From positions 1 to 44,084 of the forward strand of contig JAJECT010000031.1 in NCBI GenBank assembly GCA_022821845.1: DNA of 44,084 nt. Direction: 5' to 3'. The stretch comes from Rhodothermales bacterium (GTDB taxonomy: Bacteria; Bacteroidota; Rhodothermia; Rhodothermales; VXPQ01). Of this stretch, positions 7,921-18,100 are shown in pieces; the first letter of the stretch is position 1; each line of letters opens with the position of its first letter. Below the pieces are notes generated by a model. The model made no database searches. It saw only the letters and a program-made list of their open reading frames with translations, and was not told the origin of the DNA. The position numbers and the translations under genes are program-made.

Positions 7921-9693
7921 ATGAAGCCTGCCGAGGAAACGACCGAGCGGATCGTAGAGGGGATCGCCGTGGGGCCGGGCATCGCCATCGGCCCGGCGTA
8001 CCTGTATGCGCGCGCGGGGTTCGAAGTGGAGGATCGGCGGATCGCTTCGGAAGACATGGAGGAAGAGGTGGCCCGGTTCGAGCAAGCCGTGGCCCGGTCC
8101 GAGCGGGATTTTCGGAAAATCGCGACCGTGGCGCGCGAAAAACTGGGCGAAAGCAGCGCGGGCATTTTCGAGGCGCAAGCGCTGATGCTGCGGGACGCCG
8201 CCTTTTACGAAGCGGTCGTCCAGCATATCCGCCGGGACCGCATGGGCGCCGATTACGCCGCGCACGCGGTGTTGCGGCGGCACAGGCGCTTGCTGGAAGC
8301 CGGAGAGAGCGCCTATTTTCGGGAGCGGGCCAACGATATGCTGGACCTGGAGCATCGGGTGGTGCGGCACTTGCGGCGGGGGAAAATTCTCGCCGCCGTC
8401 GAAGACGGGTCCATCGTGGTGGCCGAGAATCTGTCGGCGGCGGACATCATCCTGTTCAGCCAGCGGTCGATTCTGGGGACCGTGCTGGATCACGGCGGCG
8501 CCACGTCGCATGTTTCGCTCATGGCGCGGGCGCTCGGGCTTCCCGCCATCGTGGGTACGCATGGCGTGACGGAGCAGGTGGCGCCCGGGGACATGATCGC
8601 GCTGGACGGCCTCGCGGGGCGCGTTGCGATTCGTCCGTCCGAAGACACCCTTGCGCACTACCGCGAACGGCAGCGGCGCTATCGGCGCTGGCGACAAGCG
8701 CAAAAGAAGGTCGTCTCCCTGCCTGCGCAAACGCAGGACGGACGCGGCGTCCGCCTCGCGGCCAACCTCGAATTCATGGAGGAGCTGGAGATGGTCGAGG
8801 AGTACGGCGCAGAAAGCGTGGGGCTTTTCCGCACGGAAATCCTTTTTCTGATGCGGCAGCGCGTTTCCCTGTCCGAGGAAGAGCAATTCAAGGCGTATCG
8901 CCGCATCGTGGAAGCGGTGTCGCCGCGTCCGGTAACGTTTCGCTTGCTGGATTTCGGGGGAGACAAGATGCTTCCCCTCGGCCACCGCGAGCACAATCCG
9001 TTCCTGGGGTGGCGCGGCGTACGGGTGCTGCTGGACAAGCCGGACATGCTCACTCCGCAGTTGCGCGCCATTGTGCGGGCCAGCCGTTTCGGGCCGCTGC
9101 GCATTTTGCTGCCCATGGTTACGGAACTGCGCGAGGTCCATGCCTTCCGGGGCCTGCTTGCGTCCGTATGCGACGACCTGACGGCGGAAGGCGCGGCGTA
9201 CGATTCCGAGATTCCCGTGGGCATCATGGTCGAGGTGCCCTCGGTGGCGATCCGGGCGGAACGGTTTGCCCGGGAAGTCGATTTTTTCTCTATAGGCACG
9301 AACGACCTTACGCAGTATACCCTCGCCGTGGACCGGGGCAACGATCTGGTGGCGGACAAGTACCAGGAACTCGACCCGGCGGTGCTCGAACTCGTCCGGG
9401 GCACGGTCGAGGGGGCGCATGCCGCGGGCATCGAGGTCAGCGTATGCGGAGAACTGGCGGCCCGCCCGGCGGCCACGCCTGTTTTGCTCGGGCTGGGCGT
9501 GGACGAACTGTCCGCCTCGCCGGTGTATCTTCCCGAGGTCAAGCGGGTGCTTCGCGCGATCCGCATGGACGAGGCGCAAGCGCTGGCGGCCCGCGCCTTG
9601 CAGGCTGCGCACGCCGCCGAGGCCGCTTCGCTGGTCGAGGCCTGGCTGCGGGACCGGGATTGCGACGCAGCAAGCATGTTCGAGACCTTCTGA
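7921..9693 (+). CDS. ptsI: PTS Enzyme I (phosphoenolpyruvate-protein phosphotransferase)
   Basis: The 590-residue cytoplasmic enzyme takes phosphate from phosphoenolpyruvate to HPr. The phosphohistidine motif is GGATSHVSLMARALGLPAIVG with the active His at residue 197; PEP-binding parts include VGLFRTEILFL and the metal-site region FFSIGTNDLTQYTLAVDRGN, and the C-terminal active Cys is in SVCGELAARP, which replaces the usual CGEMAGD. The length is normal (about 575). It forms an operon with ptsH. A 170-base gap without a gene follows before the protease/propeller gene. Confidence 0.96.
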   Translation: MKPAEETTERIVEGIAVGPGIAIGPAYLYARAGFEVEDRRIASEDMEEEVARFEQAVARSERDFRKIATVAREKLGESSAGIFEAQALMLRDAAFYEAVVQHIRRDRMGADYAAHAVLRRHRRLLEAGESAYFRERANDMLDLEHRVVRHLRRGKILAAVEDGSIVVAENLSAADIILFSQRSILGTVLDHGGATSHVSLMARALGLPAIVGTHGVTEQVAPGDMIALDGLAGRVAIRPSEDTLAHYRERQRRYRRWRQAQKKVVSLPAQTQDGRGVRLAANLEFMEELEMVEEYGAESVGLFRTEILFLMRQRVSLSEEEQFKAYRRIVEAVSPRPVTFRLLDFGGDKMLPLGHREHNPFLGWRGVRVLLDKPDMLTPQLRAIVRASRFGPLRILLPMVTELREVHAFRGLLASVCDDLTAEGAAYDSEIPVGIMVEVPSVAIRAERFAREVDFFSIGTNDLTQYTLAVDRGNDLVADKYQELDPAVLELVRGTVEGAHAAGIEVSVCGELAARPAATPVLLGLGVDELSASPVYLPEVKRVLRAIRMDEAQALAARALQAAHAAEAASLVEAWLRDRDCDAASMFETF

Positions 9694-9863
9694 CAATAAG
9701 GAGGCGGCGACCCAAAACCTGTCCGCCCGGCTCGCCCGCCGCGCGTTTTACGCCCTCTTTCCGCCGCGTCGGGAACGCTTCCCCGATTTTTTCCGTACGC
9801 TTGTATCCAGCTGTCCGGGCGCGCCAGGTCCCGGCTTCTCCCTTCTTTCCGTCGCCTCGCTTC

Positions 9864-12854
9864 ATGCCCCGCCTTCGACTGCGACATATAGCCCTGGCCC
9901 TGTGCTGCTTCGCCGCGGCCTTGCCTGCATGGGCGCAGTATACGTCCCATTTCGGGCGCAACAAGGTGCAGTACGAGCATTTCGATTGGCACATTCTCGA
10001 AACGGAGCATTTCGACATTTACTACTATACGGAAATGCGGGAACTCGCCGAATACGGCGCCGCGTTCGCCGAGGAAGCCTATCAGGAATTGCAGAACCGG
10101 TTCAATTTCTCGCTTACGCACCGCCCGCCGCTCATTTTTTATTCCACGAACCTGCATTTCAGGCAAACGAACATTACGCCGGGCTTCATTCCTCCCGGAG
10201 TGGGCGGATTTTTCGAATTCCTGAAAGGCCGGGTCGTTATTCCCGCCAACGGCAACGTGCACCAGTTTCGGCGGGTGATTCGGCACGAACTGGTGCATGT
10301 GTTCACCTACGCCAAGGTGCTTCGCGTGATTCGGGACCACCGCATTCCCCCGGAGCGTTTTCTTCCGCTCTGGTTTACGGAGGGGATTGCGGAATACTGG
10401 TCTGGTTCGCCCGACGAGTCCCACGAAATGATCATGCGGGACGCCGTCTATTCCAATTACCTCGTTCCCCTGTCGAATATCTACCGCATCGGGGGGACCT
10501 ATCTGATGTACAAGCAGGGGGAGGCCCTGTGCCGCTTCATGGCGGAAACCTGGGGCGAGGAGAAATTGCTGCGGCTGATGGAGAATTTCTGGATGGACCG
10601 CGATTTTCGCCACGTGATGGAAGTTACGTTTCTGGAAGATTTCGAGGAAATAGACCGAAAATGGCAGGCCTGGGTCCGGGCGCGGTATTTCCGGGAGATC
10701 GACGAGCTCCAGGTGGCGTCCATCGAGGCGGGCGGGGTGGCTACCGAAGGGTTCAGCGCCAAGCCCGCGTTCCATCGTTTCGCGGACGGGTCCCGCAGGG
10801 TGTATTTCGTGGGTAACCGGACGGGCTACGCCAACGTATACGAGGTGGAAGTCGATTCGCTGTTTCGTCCGCTCAGAGACCCTGAAATACTGATTCGCGG
10901 CGAGCGGACCGGCGATTTCGAATCGTTGCACTTGTTCGATAGCCGGATGGGCGTTTCGGCGGACGGGAAACTTGCGTTCGTCGCGAAAAGCGGCGAAACG
11001 GACGTGATCCATGTCTACGACCTGGTCGCGGACGCGCTGCTCGCCACCTACGGTTTCGACGGGCTGGTGGCCCTGTATTCCCCGGCCTGGAGTCCCGAAG
11101 GGGATCGCCTTGCGTTTTCGTCCATCGCAGAGAATGGCTTCAGCGACTTGTTCCTGTACGACCTTGCGGAGGGCCGCTTGCGGCAGTTGACGCGGGACCC
11201 TTACGACGATCTGGACCCGGCCTGGAGTCCCGACGGGCGGCGGGTCGCTTTCTCGTCGGATCGTACGGCCATGGGCAAGCGCGACGCCTACAATATTTTC
11301 TCCTACGACCTGGAGGAGGGGACCGTGGCGTACGTTACGTTTGGCGACCGGATAGACCATGGGCCGCGCTGGAGTCCGGACGGGCGCCGCCTGGTGTTTA
11401 CGAGCGCCGTGCGCGGCGAGGACGGGCGCTACGGCGCGCAAAACATATGGACTGCGGAAGCCCCGGCGGACGCTTCGCCCGAAATGGCTTCTTCCGGCAG
11501 CGCGGCGGGCCTCCTTGACGCCGACTTCGCCGAGGCGCCGGTGGGCTTGTCTTCGGGGCGGCGCCTGCGCCAGCTCACGAACCTGACGACCTCTGCGTTC
11601 GATCCGGTATGGACCCGGGACGGAAACCTGCTCTTTACGGGATTCGAGCACATGCGCTTTTCCATTCGCAGCTTGCCCGCCGCGGATTCGCTATGGGCGC
11701 ACCCGGAGCGCGAGGAAGTCGTCGATCCGACCCGGGGCGAAGCGCCGTGGGCCTTTGCCCGCATCGGCGCCGGGGAGGCGGGGGAAACCGTTCGGTACAA
11801 GAAGCGCTTCACGCTCGATCTGGCGCAAACCCTGGTGAGCCAGAATCCCGTCTGGGGTACGCAGGGGGGCGCCGCGCTGGCGTTTTCCGACCTGATGGGC
11901 GACGACAAATGGTTTTTGACGGTCTATAATAATGCGCGCGGCTCCAGCGATTTTCTGCGCAGCCTGAACCTGGCGGTTACGCGGCAGCAGTTGCACCGGC
12001 GCACGAATATCGCCTACGGGGCATTTCGCTTCGCCGGATTGCGCTACGACATCACCGACCCGGACGCGGCGCGGGAATTTCCTACGCTCTGGGAAACGAT
12101 TTACGGCGGTTTCGGACTGGTCAGCTATCCCCTTTCCATGTTCCGGCGCATCGAGGCGGGCACGTCGCTGAGCTGGGACGACAAGTCTATTCCCTGGGCG
12201 GACGTAGACCGGCGGGCGTTCCTGGCGTCGAATTCCCTGTCGCTGGTGCACGACAACGTGCTATGGGGGATGAACGGCCCCATAGAAGGGTATAGGGGGA
12301 GCGTTACGACAGCCTGGACCACCGACGTCCTGTATTCCAACGTGAACTACCTCACGCTTGCAGGGGATTTGCGCCATTACTGGCGGCTGCATCGCCACAT
12401 TACCTTTGCCTCGCGCGCGCTGGGCCGGATGAACAAGGGGCGGGAAGCGCGGCTGTTCTTCATGGGGGGCAGCTGGGACTTGCGCGGATTCCCCCTCTTT
12501 AGCGTACGCGGGCAAAAGATGTGGTTTACGTCCCACGAACTGCGTTTTCCGATTCTGCTGGCGCCCTGGCTGAGTTTGCCGGTCCTGGCGCCGCTGGGCG
12601 TGGTCAACCTGCGGGGCGCCTTTTTCCTGGACGCCGCCCATGCGTGGAACGGGTCGTATTCCGAGTCCGGCTTGACGGACCGGCTGCGCAGGCAGCTGAA
12701 CGTGGGCGAAACGCTGGGGGCCATTGGCGGGGGATTGCGCCTGAACCTTTTCGGGGGACTGGTGCTGCGCTACGACGTGGGATATCGGTATCGGGACGGA
12801 TTCCGGCGCCAGGAACGGTTCTTCAAGCAGTTCTTCTTCGGTTGGGATTTTTAG
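9864..12854 (+). CDS. Surface protein: zinc-protease domain, TolB-like propeller, C-terminal outer-membrane barrel
   Basis: The 996-residue exported protein has a signal peptide ending in ALPAWAQ (about residue 24). A gluzincin-like protease domain follows: HELVH at 141-145 and a downstream FTEGIAEYW (Glu 173 and 177), one of which is the expected third zinc ligand. Then come PD40/WD40-like propeller blades (for example PAWSPEGDRLAFSS, PAWSPDGRRVAFSS, PRWSPDGRRLVFTS, about residues 290-600). The last third is beta-rich and ends FFKQFFFGWDF, an aromatic end typical of Omp85/BamA-like barrels. ATG 9864 gives the signal peptide; the same frame stays open for 3 kb upstream but that part is antisense-style noise over ptsHI. 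The whole may be an outer-membrane-tethered peptidase; the substrate is unknown. Confidence 0.85.
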   Translation: MPRLRLRHIALALCCFAAALPAWAQYTSHFGRNKVQYEHFDWHILETEHFDIYYYTEMRELAEYGAAFAEEAYQELQNRFNFSLTHRPPLIFYSTNLHFRQTNITPGFIPPGVGGFFEFLKGRVVIPANGNVHQFRRVIRHELVHVFTYAKVLRVIRDHRIPPERFLPLWFTEGIAEYWSGSPDESHEMIMRDAVYSNYLVPLSNIYRIGGTYLMYKQGEALCRFMAETWGEEKLLRLMENFWMDRDFRHVMEVTFLEDFEEIDRKWQAWVRARYFREIDELQVASIEAGGVATEGFSAKPAFHRFADGSRRVYFVGNRTGYANVYEVEVDSLFRPLRDPEILIRGERTGDFESLHLFDSRMGVSADGKLAFVAKSGETDVIHVYDLVADALLATYGFDGLVALYSPAWSPEGDRLAFSSIAENGFSDLFLYDLAEGRLRQLTRDPYDDLDPAWSPDGRRVAFSSDRTAMGKRDAYNIFSYDLEEGTVAYVTFGDRIDHGPRWSPDGRRLVFTSAVRGEDGRYGAQNIWTAEAPADASPEMASSGSAAGLLDADFAEAPVGLSSGRRLRQLTNLTTSAFDPVWTRDGNLLFTGFEHMRFSIRSLPAADSLWAHPEREEVVDPTRGEAPWAFARIGAGEAGETVRYKKRFTLDLAQTLVSQNPVWGTQGGAALAFSDLMGDDKWFLTVYNNARGSSDFLRSLNLAVTRQQLHRRTNIAYGAFRFAGLRYDITDPDAAREFPTLWETIYGGFGLVSYPLSMFRRIEAGTSLSWDDKSIPWADVDRRAFLASNSLSLVHDNVLWGMNGPIEGYRGSVTTAWTTDVLYSNVNYLTLAGDLRHYWRLHRHITFASRALGRMNKGREARLFFMGGSWDLRGFPLFSVRGQKMWFTSHELRFPILLAPWLSLPVLAPLGVVNLRGAFFLDAAHAWNGSYSESGLTDRLRRQLNVGETLGAIGGGLRLNLFGGLVLRYDVGYRYRDGFRRQERFFKQFFFGWDF

Positions 12855-12858
12855 GATA

Positions 12859-12885
12859 CGCTGATCAAAGCCGCTTCGCGCAGCG
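12859..12885. terminator. Intergenic hairpin
   Basis: Arms CGCTG (12859-12863) and CAGCG (12881-12885) with a 17-base loop lie just after the stop of the barrel protein. The loop (ATCAAAGCCGCTTCGCG) closely resembles that of the hairpin at 4332-4360, and the arms differ by a compensating pair (T-A to G-C). This supports a real structured element; terminator function is a guess since no T tract follows. Confidence 0.4.
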
Positions 12886-12905
12886 CGTTCGCCCGTAACA
12901 AACAG

Positions 12906-14174
12906 ATGATTTTTTCGTTAAAATCAGCAGAAAACAGCGCGGATGCGCGGCGCAGCGGGCGCCTGGGCCTGTTTGCGGCGGCGTTTTGCGTGGCGTGCGC
13001 ATTGCCTGCCTGCTCTACGCTCCGCATGGCGCCGGGGGCCGCCATGCAGGCGGTCTGGCCGGTGGAAGGGGGGAACGGGTTTCGGTCCAACGCCGCGCCG
13101 GATTCGCTCCCGCCGCCCTTGCGACTGCGCTGGAAGTTCAACGCGCAAGCGGGTTTCGGGCCTGTTTCTCCCCTCGTGCTGGGCGAGGCCGCGCTTGTAG
13201 CCACCCGAAAGGGGGAGGTGCACGCCATCGATCTGGAATCGGGCAAGCGCGTCGGGCGCGATGCGTTCGGCGTTTCGATCGAGGGGACGCCGGCCTATGC
13301 GGACGGCCTTTTTCTGGCGCCGGTAGCCTGGGGAGGCCGGGCGGTGCATGCAAGGGATCTGGCAAGCGGCGGGCGGGCATGGCGGGCGGGCGATATCCCG
13401 GTCAGTTCCGGGCTGGCGCTATGGGGCGATTTCGTGCTGGCGGGGGATGTGGAGGGGTATGTCCGGGCCTGGCGGCTGGAGGACGGGGAAGAAGCCTGGT
13501 CTGTGCAACTGGACGACCGGGCAGGCATTTATTCGACGCCTGCGGTGATCGGGGACCTGCTGGTGGCGGCGAACGACCGGGGCAGGGTGGCGGCGCTACA
13601 TGCCCGGGACGGCGCCCTTGCATGGTCGGCGGAGGCGGGCGCGCCTGTGCAGGTTTCCCTCGCCGCTACGGAGGACCGCGTGTTTGTCGCCACGACGCGG
13701 GGCGGCGTACGGGCGTTCGATGCGCGCAGCGGCGTTTTGCAGTGGGCGTACGACGTCCCGAAAGAACGCGATGCGGCGGGCGGCGCCGAGGACGCTTTTG
13801 GCGCGACGGTCGCTTCGCAGATATATCTTACGGCGCCGGCGGCGGGGGCGCGCGACCTGGTGTTTGGCGCCTCCGACGGGACGCTGCGGTCCCTGAACGC
13901 GGCGGACGGATCCCTCAACTGGGTTGCGGAGGCTTCCGACGCGGTGTCGGCTCCGCCCCTGCTCGTCGCGGAAACCGTGTATGCGGGGACCATGGGCGCC
14001 ATGCTGAAAGCCTTCGACCGCCGCGACGGCCGCCTGCTGTGGGAGACGGCGCTGGAAGGCCGCGTGAAATCCGCTTTTGCGCTCAAGGAGTCGTTGCTCA
14101 TCGTGCTGGCGGAGCCGCGCCACGTGTACGCCTACGAACCGGAATTACAGGACCATAAAGCGAATGATGAATAA
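12906..14174 (+). CDS. BamB/PQQ-like beta-propeller lipoprotein
   Basis: The 422-residue protein starts with an export signal ending in the lipobox LPAC (Cys 36), so it should be a lipoprotein. The rest consists of PQQ-type propeller blades with the recurring pattern of a value read, a DG or DL turn and a Trp (for example VHAIDLESGKRV, WRLEDGEEAWSVQLD, ALHARDGALAWSAE, SLNAADGSLNWVAE, AFDRRDGRLLWETA). The fold is that of BamB, a scaffold of the outer-membrane assembly machine, and of quinoprotein-like proteins; nothing here shows PQQ binding or enzymatic activity. It lies directly after a barrel protein and overlaps the next gene, which fits an envelope role. Confidence 0.82.
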   Translation: MIFSLKSAENSADARRSGRLGLFAAAFCVACALPACSTLRMAPGAAMQAVWPVEGGNGFRSNAAPDSLPPPLRLRWKFNAQAGFGPVSPLVLGEAALVATRKGEVHAIDLESGKRVGRDAFGVSIEGTPAYADGLFLAPVAWGGRAVHARDLASGGRAWRAGDIPVSSGLALWGDFVLAGDVEGYVRAWRLEDGEEAWSVQLDDRAGIYSTPAVIGDLLVAANDRGRVAALHARDGALAWSAEAGAPVQVSLAATEDRVFVATTRGGVRAFDARSGVLQWAYDVPKERDAAGGAEDAFGATVASQIYLTAPAAGARDLVFGASDGTLRSLNAADGSLNWVAEASDAVSAPPLLVAETVYAGTMGAMLKAFDRRDGRLLWETALEGRVKSAFALKESLLIVLAEPRHVYAYEPELQDHKANDE

Positions 14175-14994
14175 GATGAATAAATCGAGAAGAATAGCGC
14201 TTCTGCGGCGGGTGCTTTGCGGCGTCTTGTGGCTGCTTGGCGCCGGGCTGCTTCCGGCGCGGGCGCAAGAGGCGGACCCTGCGGACGGTCCGGTCTACGT
14301 GCACATCGACACCAATTTCCCCGAAGCGCTGGTGTTCGCGGACAGCGCGCTGGTGGGCGGCGCGGCGCGCGCGATGCTGGCCGTGCCCGCCGGGAGTCGC
14401 TCGATTCGCCTTACCGCGCCGCGCCCGGACGCCTGGTCCATCGCTCCGATTATTCGCCCGCTGAATGCGGCGGCGGGCGATACGGTCCGCGTGGTCATGC
14501 ATTTCCCGTATCATTACCGGATCGAGTCTGAGCCGTTCGGGGCGGAGGTGTTCCTGGAGCGATCCGGCGAACGCCTCGCCTTGGGCGCGACGCCGTTGCT
14601 GCACCGGGCGGCAGCGCCGCTGGAAGGGCGTATTCTGGTTCGGCGAAACGGGTATGTTTCCCGGTCCGTGCAGCCGGGAAAAGCCGTATGGAATCGTCAT
14701 GTCGTACGCCTGGAGCCGATTAGTCCCCGCGATCCTGCGGCGGCGCTTCATGCGAACCCGCCCCGCAGGCGTCGCGCCTGGATCGACTACGCGGCGCTGG
14801 GCGCGGCGCTGGCGGCGGGCGCCGTGGCGGTCCGCTACAAATTCAAGGCCGACGACCTGGCGGACGAGTACGAGCGGACCCGAAATCCGGCGCTGACTTC
14901 GCGCATCGAAACGCACGATTTTCGCGCTGCGGCGGCGTTCGGGGTCATGCAGGGGGGGATCGGTATTTTTGCAATCCGGTTGGCGTTGCGGTAG
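14164..14994 (+). CDS. PEGA-domain-like exported protein
   Basis: The 276-residue protein overlaps the end of the BamB-like gene (two ATGs at 14164 and 14167; an ATG at 14176 just after the stop is another option). After a signal peptide (ending LLPARAQ) comes VYVHIDTNFPEALVFADSA and RIESEPFGAEVFLERSGER, two repeats with the 'x-x-P-x-G-A-x-V-x' look of PEGA domains, small beta domains found in surface proteins. A helical segment AALGAALAAGAVAVRYKFK near residue 220 and a C-terminal VMQGGIGIFAIRLALR suggest membrane association. The role is unknown; the overlap implies co-expression with the propeller lipoprotein. Confidence 0.6.
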   Translation: MMNKMNKSRRIALLRRVLCGVLWLLGAGLLPARAQEADPADGPVYVHIDTNFPEALVFADSALVGGAARAMLAVPAGSRSIRLTAPRPDAWSIAPIIRPLNAAAGDTVRVVMHFPYHYRIESEPFGAEVFLERSGERLALGATPLLHRAAAPLEGRILVRRNGYVSRSVQPGKAVWNRHVVRLEPISPRDPAAALHANPPRRRRAWIDYAALGAALAAGAVAVRYKFKADDLADEYERTRNPALTSRIETHDFRAAAAFGVMQGGIGIFAIRLALR

Positions 14995-14996
14995 CG

Positions 14997-15017
14997 CAAG
15001 GCCCGTTTTCGGGCTTG
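14997..15017 (+). terminator. Stem-loop after the PEGA-like gene
   Basis: CAAGGCCCG and CGGGCTTG pair over 8 base pairs with one bulged G and a TTTT loop, starting 3 bases after the stop codon. It is a good terminator stem, although it is followed by GTGGACAAAAAA and not by a T tract. Confidence 0.5.
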
Positions 15018-15030
15018 TGGACAAAAAAGA

Positions 15031-15063
15031 TTTGGAAATGTGGTTTATTGATTCGTATCTTTG
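15031..15063 (+). promoter_or_regulatory. Bacteroidota-type promoter upstream of the Calx-beta gene
   Basis: TTTG (15031-15034) and TATCTTTG (15056-15063) match the -33 TTTG and -7 TAnnTTTG elements of the Bacteroidota housekeeping promoter, with 21 bases between them. It lies just after the putative terminator and about 130 bases before the start codon at 15196. Function is inferred from the match. Confidence 0.55.
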
Positions 15064-15195
15064 CCCGCGTGTGTTGCCCGCCGGCAGATATTCTGTCCTT
15101 GCAACCTCCCTTTTTGCAGCGCGGAAACGCCTTGCGTGGCGTTACCGAAAAAGCGACGAGGGGGAGACCATAAGCAAAATACAATCCCCGAATCC

Positions 15196-18100
15196 ATGAA
15201 AAACCGAACCTTTCTCGCGGCGTCCGTCGCGCGTATCGCCTCCTTGATTTCTTCCCCGGGGGGGGGGGGGCTACTCTGCCATTTGCGTTGCGCCGGCGTA
15301 GCGATTCAGGCTTCTGCGCAAAAGCCCGTGGCTACTTTCGCCACCGCCTCCTCTTCCGTCAACGAAGACGGGGGTACGGTTACCTTAACCGTGAACCTGA
15401 CTTCGGCTGTCGATGAGGATGGGGAGATCGGGGTCAGTTATGCGGTGGGCAGCGATAGCGACACTTCGTCGCCCGCAGACTATACCGATCCCAATTCCGG
15501 CTTCGTAAGCTTGTCCACGGTCGCGACCTCGGTCAATATAACCATTACGATTGAGGACGACGGGTTACCGGAGGACGACGAGACGCTGCTTGTGACCCTT
15601 GAAGATGGCGGGTATTACGATGCGGGCAGCGCGAAGACGCACACGATTAAGATCATCGACAACGACGATCCCGCCGTTTCCTTTGTTGAAGTAGACGCCT
15701 CTTTTGCTTCTGACGCGGAGGAAGACGCAGGGTTTGTTTATGTAACCGTGCAGCTAAATAACGCGCACCAGGGATCCGATCTTGACATCGGCTATACCGT
15801 GACCGGTACGGCGACCTTCGACGCCGACGCGGACGGTTTCGCGGGAAGCGGGGATTTCGGCATTACGGGGCTCACGAATGTCAATGACGCGGAAGTGATG
15901 GTTTCTTCCTTTACGCAATTCGGCTACATAGATGTTGCTATTAACGACGACGGCACGGCGGAAGAGGACGAGACGGTGATTTTGACGCTTGTGGATGGCG
16001 ACGGATACACGGTAGTCAGCGACAGCAGCGTCTTCACGATAACGATAAAAGCCGACGACAACGACGAGGGCGCCGTCGTCCAAAAGCCGACCATAACTAT
16101 TGCGGGTAACGCGTCTACTTTCGAAGAAGGGGATAGGCTTACTTTTGACGTTAGCTCCGACGAGGCGGTCACCGCGGCTCTGGACGTTACGTTGACGGTC
16201 TCGGACGCTGCCGGAAGCGATTTCCTGGATTCCGCCAACGAGGGGGACCAGACGGTGACGATCAAGGTAGATTCAACCACCACCAGGTTTTACTTGCCGA
16301 CGCGGGTGAACGACGTCTATGACGTGCCCGGCACGATTACGGTAGCGTTGGCGTCAGGCGCCGGCTACGATGTGGGCACGCCGGCCTCGGTTTCTGCGGA
16401 TGGAACAGATCCGGAGGGGCCGTTTGTTTCTTTCGCCTCTGCTTCGAGTACTATTGAGGAAGACGCCAGGCAACTGATGGGCACTATTTACGAGCCCGTC
16501 TGGCATGATTTCGTCGTGAATATCGATCCCTCGTCCCCGGCCTTAGTGATATTATTTAGCGTAATGAAAGACGGCACTACGGCGGACGCAGGTGATTATC
16601 AGGTGGATTTTGGACCCGGGATTTCGGTGTTTTCAAATTCGATAGACCGCGGCGTGCAGATGTTCACGGCCCAAGTATCTGCTTACGTGCCGGACTTGTT
16701 CAAAAATGTGGAAGTTGATGCGGAAGAGGATGAAACGGTGATTTTTGAAATTGTGGATGGCCCGGGGTACAGGCCGGGCACACAGAACACCCACACGGTC
16801 ACGATTGAGGACAACGAGGTAACTGCTTCTTTTGCTTCCGCATCTACTGTCGTAGAGGAAGACGCCGGGACGGTTGAGGTAACCGTGAATCTGGATAAGG
16901 AGCCTGCGGCGCCGATCCAGATTATTTACGAGGTGACCCGTGGCGAGGGTGTGGATGCAGGCGACTATGTGCTCCTCAATGTTCTCGAGCAAGGGATTAT
17001 TACGGGCGTTACAAAAGATGTGGTCACAATACCTGTCGAGATCTTCGACGATATCAAGTCGGAACCCGACGAAACATTGACGCTGACGCTTCTTGGAGGC
17101 GTGAAGGAAGAACTGGAAGAAGGCGAAGTGCCTTACAATAACCATCTGGGCGACATCGTCGAGCACACCATCACGATCCGGGCCAGCGACGGCCATACAT
17201 CAACGGTTACGGCGCCCGTGGCGTCCTTCGCCTCGGCTTCGGCGACCGCGGCGGAGAGCGCCGGGACGCAGAACGTGGCGATCAACCTGAGCCCTGTGCC
17301 GTCCGCCGCGACCACGCTGAATTATACGTTGTCCGGCACGGCGACGCGGGGCGCGGACTATACGATCAGCGGCGTTACGAGCAACAACGGCACGGTGAAC
17401 GTCAACGGCGGCGACGCTTCCGTCAACATACCTGTCGTCATCACGGACGACAGCGCAGACGAACCGAATGAGACGGTAATTCTTACGCTCGCGAGCGGAA
17501 CGGGCTATGACGTGGGAAGCACTACCGCGTACACGCTGACCATTACGGACAATGACGACGCGGCGCCGCCTGCGACCGATACGCCGCCTGCGACCACCGC
17601 GGCGAGCGTAACGCTCTCGGCGTCTCCGAACCCTGTGGCCGAGGGGGATTCGGTAATGATTACGGTTACCCCTTCGCAGCTGCTCTCCAGCGACGTAACG
17701 GTTCCGCTGCTCTTGACGGCGGGTACGGCGGAAGCGGAGGATTACAGCGCGCTGGCTTCTATCGTCATCGAAGGCAACGAGCCAAACGGCACAGGCGTGA
17801 TCCGGGCCAGGAAGGACGTGGATATGGACGACGAGACGTTTACCGTGTCGCTGGGCACGTTGCCGTCGAGCGTCGTCGCGGGAACGCCTGCGTCCGTCGA
17901 GATCACGATTATGGATGTGGGAACTGTTTCCGCCGAGGCAGACGGGCAGGAACTCCCCGATGCGTTTGCGCTGGAGCAGAATTATCCGAACCCGTTCAAT
18001 CCGTCCACGGCCATCGAATACGCGCTTCCCGAGGCCGCCCACGTGGTTATCGAAGTGTTCGACGCCACGGGTCGGAGCGCGGGCGTGCTTGTAGACGGCG

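Noticed and set aside
6864-9863. A 3-kb open frame that runs in phase into the protease/propeller gene, over the prenyl synthase and ptsHI
   Set aside because: Its translation has no domain and is Arg/Gly-rich, the usual off-frame product of GC-rich genes; the true start is the signal peptide at 9864.
15196-15270. The chance that the G13 tract marks a broken gene
   Set aside because: With 13 G the frame is open from ATG through the whole Calx-beta protein, so the copy shown is intact.
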